NCBI GenBank assembly: GCA_033239525.1
Contig: BSYO01000028.1
Coordinates: forward strand, 12,145,597 to 12,209,596
Source of the DNA: Nepenthes gracilis
Taxonomy: Eukaryota > Streptophyta > Magnoliopsida > Caryophyllales > Nepenthaceae
Direction: 5' to 3'
Length of the DNA stretch: 64,000 nt
Numbering within the stretch: the first letter of the stretch is position 1; every line of letters starts with the position of its first letter. The translations under genes and the position numbers were made by a program. This document shows positions 58,991-64,000 of the stretch, piece after piece. The notes beneath the pieces were generated by a model. That model had not been told where the DNA came from. It searched no databases and worked only from the letters and a program-made list of their open reading frames with translations.

Positions 58991-59559
58991 TAGGAGGTGG
59001 ATATTTAATGCAGAAAGCAAGAACTCAGAAATGGAGTATATTTTCAATATTCTCAAATATGAACTTAAAAGGGAAGAGAGTACACTTGCAATATTCTTAA
59101 ATTATCACTTAAAAGAATATCGATATAACTTGCAGTAAAACATGGATTTAGAAATGAAAGCAGTGCACTACTGTAATATTCTCAAATCATCAATTTAAAA
59201 ACAATTCCTAAACTTGTAATGAAGCATGAGTTTAGAAATGAATAGAATATACTTGTAATAAACTTAAAATGGCGGCCCGAGGTAAAACTTCCGATTTTGG
59301 CCGACTAAATTTTCCTTCCTTCTTGCCTTAACAGCTTGGTTTCTCCTTGCGCCCTCCTTCTCCACTCCCCTCTCATCGCTTTGCGTTTTGCCTTTTGCCA
59401 AACGCAGCCACCCGCCGGGTTTATATAGAAGAGGGGTTTGGTGGGGTAAGTGGGGTAGGTGACTTACTTTGGTACTTATTTATAGACTGTAGGTGGACTA
59501 ACTAGATTAGTTCACTCACTCCATTTGGGTCGTCGCCTAGTTGGATTCTAACTAAAAAC

Positions 59560-60170
59560 CCACAAATATTCTTTTGTTTATCCGGTCAACTCTTTGGTCA
59601 ATATTTACGATCAAAGCGGTCTCAATTTTAGTAACCTTTCAAGAAATCCGGTCAACTCTCCAATTCCGGTCAAGATCTTCGACTACGGATTTATTTTCCT
59701 TCATCGACTACGGATTTCTTCTCCGTAAATTCTACTCCGGTCTTCAAGGACACTTCGGCCTCCTTATGCTTTCCGGCCAACACGCGCTGACCGATTATGC
59801 CTCGCCTTCATACTTTTCCGGTCAACATGCGTTGACCGGCTTTTTCCTTCTCCTCAACATGCCTTGACCGGAGTATCTTTGAATCCGGTCAACTTTTACT
59901 AAGTCCGGTCAACTTCTTTTTATTCATTCCGTCTATCACCTTCTCGTTGACTCCGGATTTCTTCACCTTGTTTCCCCTAATACTACTCCGGTCTCACAAA
60001 GCCACTCCAGACTTTAAGGCCACTTCGGCCTCCTCATGCATTCAAATCAACATCCGTTGACTGGATTATGCTTTCCTCCATACATTCCGGTCAACGTGCG
60101 TTGACCAAATTCATCCTTTTCTCAACTCTCCGTTCAACATGCGTTGACCGAGCATCCCTCAATCTTCCTG
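59560..60170 (+). repeat. CCGGTCAAC / GTTGACCGG palindromic array
   Basis: About a dozen CCGGTCAAC or GTTGACCGG words, often paired as the near-palindrome GGTCAACATGCGTTGACC, alternate with ACTACGGATTT and CACTTCGGCCTCCT blocks. TTGACC is the core of the plant W-box, so the array is also a dense cluster of potential WRKY sites, although a repeat origin explains it more simply. Frames 59574-59867 and 60068-60295 are by-products. Confidence 0.8.
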
Positions 60171-60242
60171 GATCCCTTGATCTCATTGGCTCGATAATCG
60201 AAATTTTCTATGTTTTAGAATCCGGGCATCCCTCAAGCTTCA

Positions 60243-60287
60243 TTTCAGCTGCTCTTCTGTGTTGGTCCGTTAAGCAGCTCATTATGG
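60243..60287 (+). repeat. Right copy of the direct repeat flanking two arrays
   Basis: Partner of 56664-56712. The two enclose the LTR-like fragment and both arrays, as if the enclosed 3.6 kb were one unit. Confidence 0.8.
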
Positions 60288-60299
60288 TTCTTTAGTATC

Positions 60300-63200
60300 T
60301 TACTGTTCAGATTTTACCATTTGGTTAATGCATTTGAATTCCTCTGCTCGATTGACTTTGTGGCATTTTCTGTTGGGCCGTTGGTATTTGGGCCTCTTAT
60401 CTAACTGAGTATTATGTCAACCTGTTTCTAGTTATACCCATCATATACAATGAAAAATTTATTTAGTTCCTCTATCATTTTTTAATATTTTTAAATTAGA
60501 AGTATTTGATAAACTTATGCAAATCTTAGTTGGAATAAAAGATACTTTTATTAATTCGGTGACAAAATTCTACTAGCTATATTGATAATAGTTTGAATGA
60601 TAAATATAATTAAAAAATTAGTCTGTTATTAATATTTTTATGTCCAACTTGTCTATCATCATCGGTGCCTATAAATAAATTTGATATTTGACAGCCAAAA
60701 AATAATTGCACAGAAATCATTAGAAATTATATTTTTGGCCACGGATAATTTATTAGGTATTATATGAAGTATTTAAAATATATGAGAAAAAATTATTCGT
60801 GTAAGATTTTTAAATAAGTCATTTTTAAATTAATTTTAGGCAATAATTCTAAGTCAAGTCGGAAGTAACTTGATTTGAATCAAAACTATAATCATATATC
60901 AATTAATTAAATATGTTTGTAACGCTTGATTTTTTATTCATATTTATAACATTATTATTAATATATATTTAAAAATAATTATATAATAAAAATATTGAAA
61001 TAAATTATATTTGAAAAAATTAGACCAACCCTTGAATGGTGTCTATTTCTATGCCTATGCATCTTTGAGGTAATAGCTGTATGCCTAAAAGGCATCTACA
61101 GGGCCCTCGTGTGTGATTCGGACAAAATGTGTAACGCCTGATCTACGCTTGTGGAGTTCTCATGTATGAATCAGGTAGAATGGCGGCATCTGTTTTACGT
61201 GTAACTCGGTGCTCGTGCGTACGTTCACCTGTGTAGGCCTATGGTGGCTGACGTATGCCTAAGTAAGCCCGCAGCACCGGATAAGCACCTGTTTGATATT
61301 CGTGCGCCAATTAAATATATAGGGGGATTCCAAAGTCGAGTGCACCAATTAAATAAACTTATATCAAATATTAAAATAAAGTCCGATCTGAGTATATGAA
61401 TGGACTATTATATGTAAAGTCAAATATACAAGTTTTATGACTTTTATTTTATAAATATTTTTCGTATACAAATATAATTAATTTTAAAATATTTATCCAT
61501 CTGTACAAAACCAATAAAACCTTCAAATGTTCAATAAAAATTTAACAAAACTCTAAAATATTCGATAAAATTATATGCATACATCATAATATTTAAAATA
61601 AATGGGTAAAATATGGCATACATGTATATCAAAAGAAATATAAATAAAATCAAATAATATATGAAATATATTAAACAATAAATTTAAAATACTTACCCTA
61701 AATATGCGATCTAACATATATGATAAAATAAAGCTCCAAAATTTTCTTCATTCTCTTTCTTTCTTATCATTTTCTTCTCCTCTTGTTCTCTTCCTCTTTT
61801 TTCTCTAACTTTTCCTCATAAATGATCAAAATTAGTATAGACAGTCTTATATAATATAATCGGTACACAAATACCAAATAGGCACGCATTATGCGTCACT
61901 TCACAATACATGCATTCACAAATGTCACACCGGACTCGCCTCAAATGTTAACATTCTGCTTCATTTACACAAGAGTACCAACTTAGGTGCCACCACATAG
62001 CCCAAATCGTGCATGAGCGCCTTAGAGAAACATGTCAAGCGCATAGCTATTATCTCAAACACGCACAAGTGTAGAGACATGCTCCCATATGGTGTTAGCC
62101 TGATTCATCAATCTAATTTTTTTTTAATTTTATTATATAATTATTTTTAAATTAATTTAAAATTATAAAAATTATGTCATAAATCAGGTTAAAAACCAAA
62201 CATTACATAGCCAATTTGTCATTTGTATGATAAAAATATGATTGACCCATCAAGTATACAAATAATCTTATTTCTATTAAGATCAAACTAATTAAGAAAA
62301 TAAATTATCTAATATAATATAATAAACATATATAGATTTATAATATTTAATTATTTTAATAATTGATTAAATATATATAACACGACATATGGGACCATTA
62401 TTACACTGATAAATAATAAAAAAAAATTAGTAAAACTAAAACTCATGTCAAATATAAATCTATAAAAAATTATACATCAACCGTGACTAAATAATGATCA
62501 TGTTTGGCCTTAGTCCAAAGGTTACTTTTCAATTACATGATTAAATTCATCATCGACTACATATAAATGATGTTATTTGTGATATGATAAATATATTTGC
62601 CTACCTATGGTCACTATTGGAGTATGTTATATGAGTTTATGGGATAAAGAATAACCCCGAGGGAAAAAAAAAAAACTAGTTTAAATTTATATTAGCTTTT
62701 ATCTCCAAATTTTTCTATGTTCAAAATTTAAATATGGACTTATTAAAAATTTTGTGTGTAAAATTTGGCCTCTTAAAAATTCAAAGAAATAATAAAAGTT
62801 AAAGGTTCATTTTCCTACGTATAAAGTTAAGTATATAATATATATATAGACAAATATATATGGGTTTGTAAATTTCAGTAACTATACGATGATCCAATGG
62901 AGTTCATTTTTTCGAAAGTGGTTCTTGGCACTTAAAAAAAACTTCTGTCTATTAAATCTTATTAAATAAATATACAGGAAGATTTAATTTTGTTAGATAT
63001 GATTAGAATAACAACAGACCAATCTTATACGAATCCAAACTAATTATGAAACTGATTCAGAGAAAGATCTCGCTGAAAATTCAGACGACTAACTGAGTGA
63101 CTGGGTAACTGAAGGTATGGAAAAGTAAGGCATTTAATGGCCAGACAAAATAAATGAGATATTTAATTCTAACAAACGGTTAGAAATAACTAATAAATGA

Positions 63201-63700
63201 ACAATCATATTAAAGCAAGCAATAATGGCCGAATAAATGATAAGAATTAATTGCTAAATAATTACAAAATAAATATAAGTAACTGTTATATGCCCAACAT
63301 AATTTTGGACCCCAGTCAAAAAAGGGGTATCAAATATTTTAACAAAATAATCATCTATTGTAAGTACCTCCTAACTTACTCAATTTCACACCTATCTCAT
63401 TTCCTCTTTCTTTTTATATCTTTTAATTTTTTTTATAAAGATTATTAATTTAAGCGTTAGAAAATATAATGGGAAGCGAATCACATATACATCTTATCTC
63501 TCATTAAATTATTGTGGTGTCAGGATCCAAATTTATAGTTATGCATACCAGATTCGTTTTTTTTCAGAACAATCAAAGATATTATTTAATTATTTAATTT
63601 ATATAATAATTCAAATATTAGGTACATATTAATTTTATATATTTTTTTAAATAATTATTTTAACAGTAATTCTAAATAGACCAGTAGTCTTTTTGCATGT
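60300..63700. other. AT-rich intergenic DNA, no gene seen
   Basis: Mostly AT-rich. A more GC-rich patch (61060-61290) and a second one (61880-62100) contain no frame or RNA motif that I recognise. A pyrimidine tract lies at 61745-61820. The reading frame at 63251-63448 has no family features. Confidence 0.6.
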
Positions 63701-63860
63701 AAACACCAAGGCCCTGTTTACACGAAACAATTGTGTCTAATATTCAGAATTGAAATTAGAATTTTAAGCTTAATTTCAATTTGACCATTCGGCATCAAAT
63801 AACATTAAAATTCTAATTTCAATTTACAATTCTTTAGAATTAAAAAATAAAATAAAATAA
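63700..63860. mobile_element. Hairpin-forming miniature-element-like sequence
   Basis: A perfect 20-bp inverted repeat (63748-63767 with 63805-63824) lies beside AAGGCCCTGTTTACACG (about 63709), a start resembling plant hAT-type miniature elements (GGGCCTGTTTGG). The rest is AT-rich and may run out of the window. Confidence 0.4.
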
Positions 63861-64000
63861 ATTTTTATAATTTTTAAAACTTAAATAAAAAATTATTATT
63901 TTATAATTAAAAATTATCAGTCATTTAATTATAATAAAATTAAATAAGATGAGATTTATTGGATCAAATATTTTTAGTTGATTAGGTCATGTAAAATTGG

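Noticed and set aside
57690..60170. CRISPR-like spaced repeats
   Set aside because: Units are degenerate, of variable length and spacing, in a plant nuclear context with no cas genes; they are minisatellites.
61060..62110. GC-richer patches as a possible gene or RNA
   Set aside because: No open frame, splice pattern, tRNA boxes or repeat structure could be supported.
1..64000. tRNA, rRNA, organellar inserts or viral integrations
   Set aside because: Apart from the SINE's tRNA-like box, no cloverleaf or rRNA segment was recognised, and all reverse transcriptase sequences show Ty3/gypsy retrotransposon order and no viral coat or movement genes.

Overview
The window is a nuclear plant (angiosperm) sequence. 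Three things show this: spliced genes with GT-AG introns, LTR retrotransposons of the plant chromovirus and Tat lineages, and a plant RALF peptide hormone gene. Nothing in it looks bacterial, organellar or CRISPR-like. I cannot name the species.

Only two host genes can be supported. The first is a RALF (rapid alkalinization factor) preprohormone on the + strand, exons 11700-11932 and 12782-12929. Its single intron falls almost exactly at the start of the mature hormone, which is unusual because most RALF genes lack introns. The second is a 12-exon gene on the - strand, 34650 down to 14072, that splices cleanly into a 424-residue protein with four CxxC motifs of the DnaJ cysteine-rich type. 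All splice phases agree. Intron 6 appears to use a GC donor. Its 20.6 kb length comes from introns filled with repeats: about a dozen copies of one short element with GATG(A/T)AAATATCGG ends, two solo LTRs with recognisable target-site duplications, a degraded Au-like SINE and local tandem duplications.

Layout by region. 1-3172: LTR-like and simple-sequence DNA. 3173-5873: Ty3/gypsy chromovirus pol relic (- strand), broken mostly by C-to-T type stop codons. 5945-7600: two LTR-like arms facing each other. 7600-11220: LTR-like DNA and a gag relic (+ strand). 11520-12985: the RALF gene. 14072-34650: the cysteine-rich protein gene. 34909-55203: a nested transposon block beginning about 260 bp upstream of that gene's start codon. 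This block holds LTRs of one Tat-like family, a terminal-inverted-repeat element rich in TTA triplets, and, inserted in it, a 12.9 kb Tat-lineage LTR retrotransposon (36140-49056, - strand) with a perfect GGTTA target duplication. About 4.5 kb of the right part of this block is then repeated in tandem (50569-55010).

55204-64000 is AT-rich intergenic DNA with two odd arrays: a degenerate GACGGAGTTC array (57690-58990) and a GGTCAAC/GTTGACC array (59560-60170). A roughly 45 bp direct repeat flanks both.

The most interesting structure is inside the Tat element, between pol and its 3' LTR. Two (perhaps three) tandem transcription units lie antisense to gag-pol. Each has a G-box, a TATA-like box, an ATG and a similar downstream sequence. 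The second caution is that the tandem 4.5 kb copies differ mainly by tiny indels. Together with the shattered reading frames of an otherwise young element, this suggests sequence or assembly error in GC-rich repeats.
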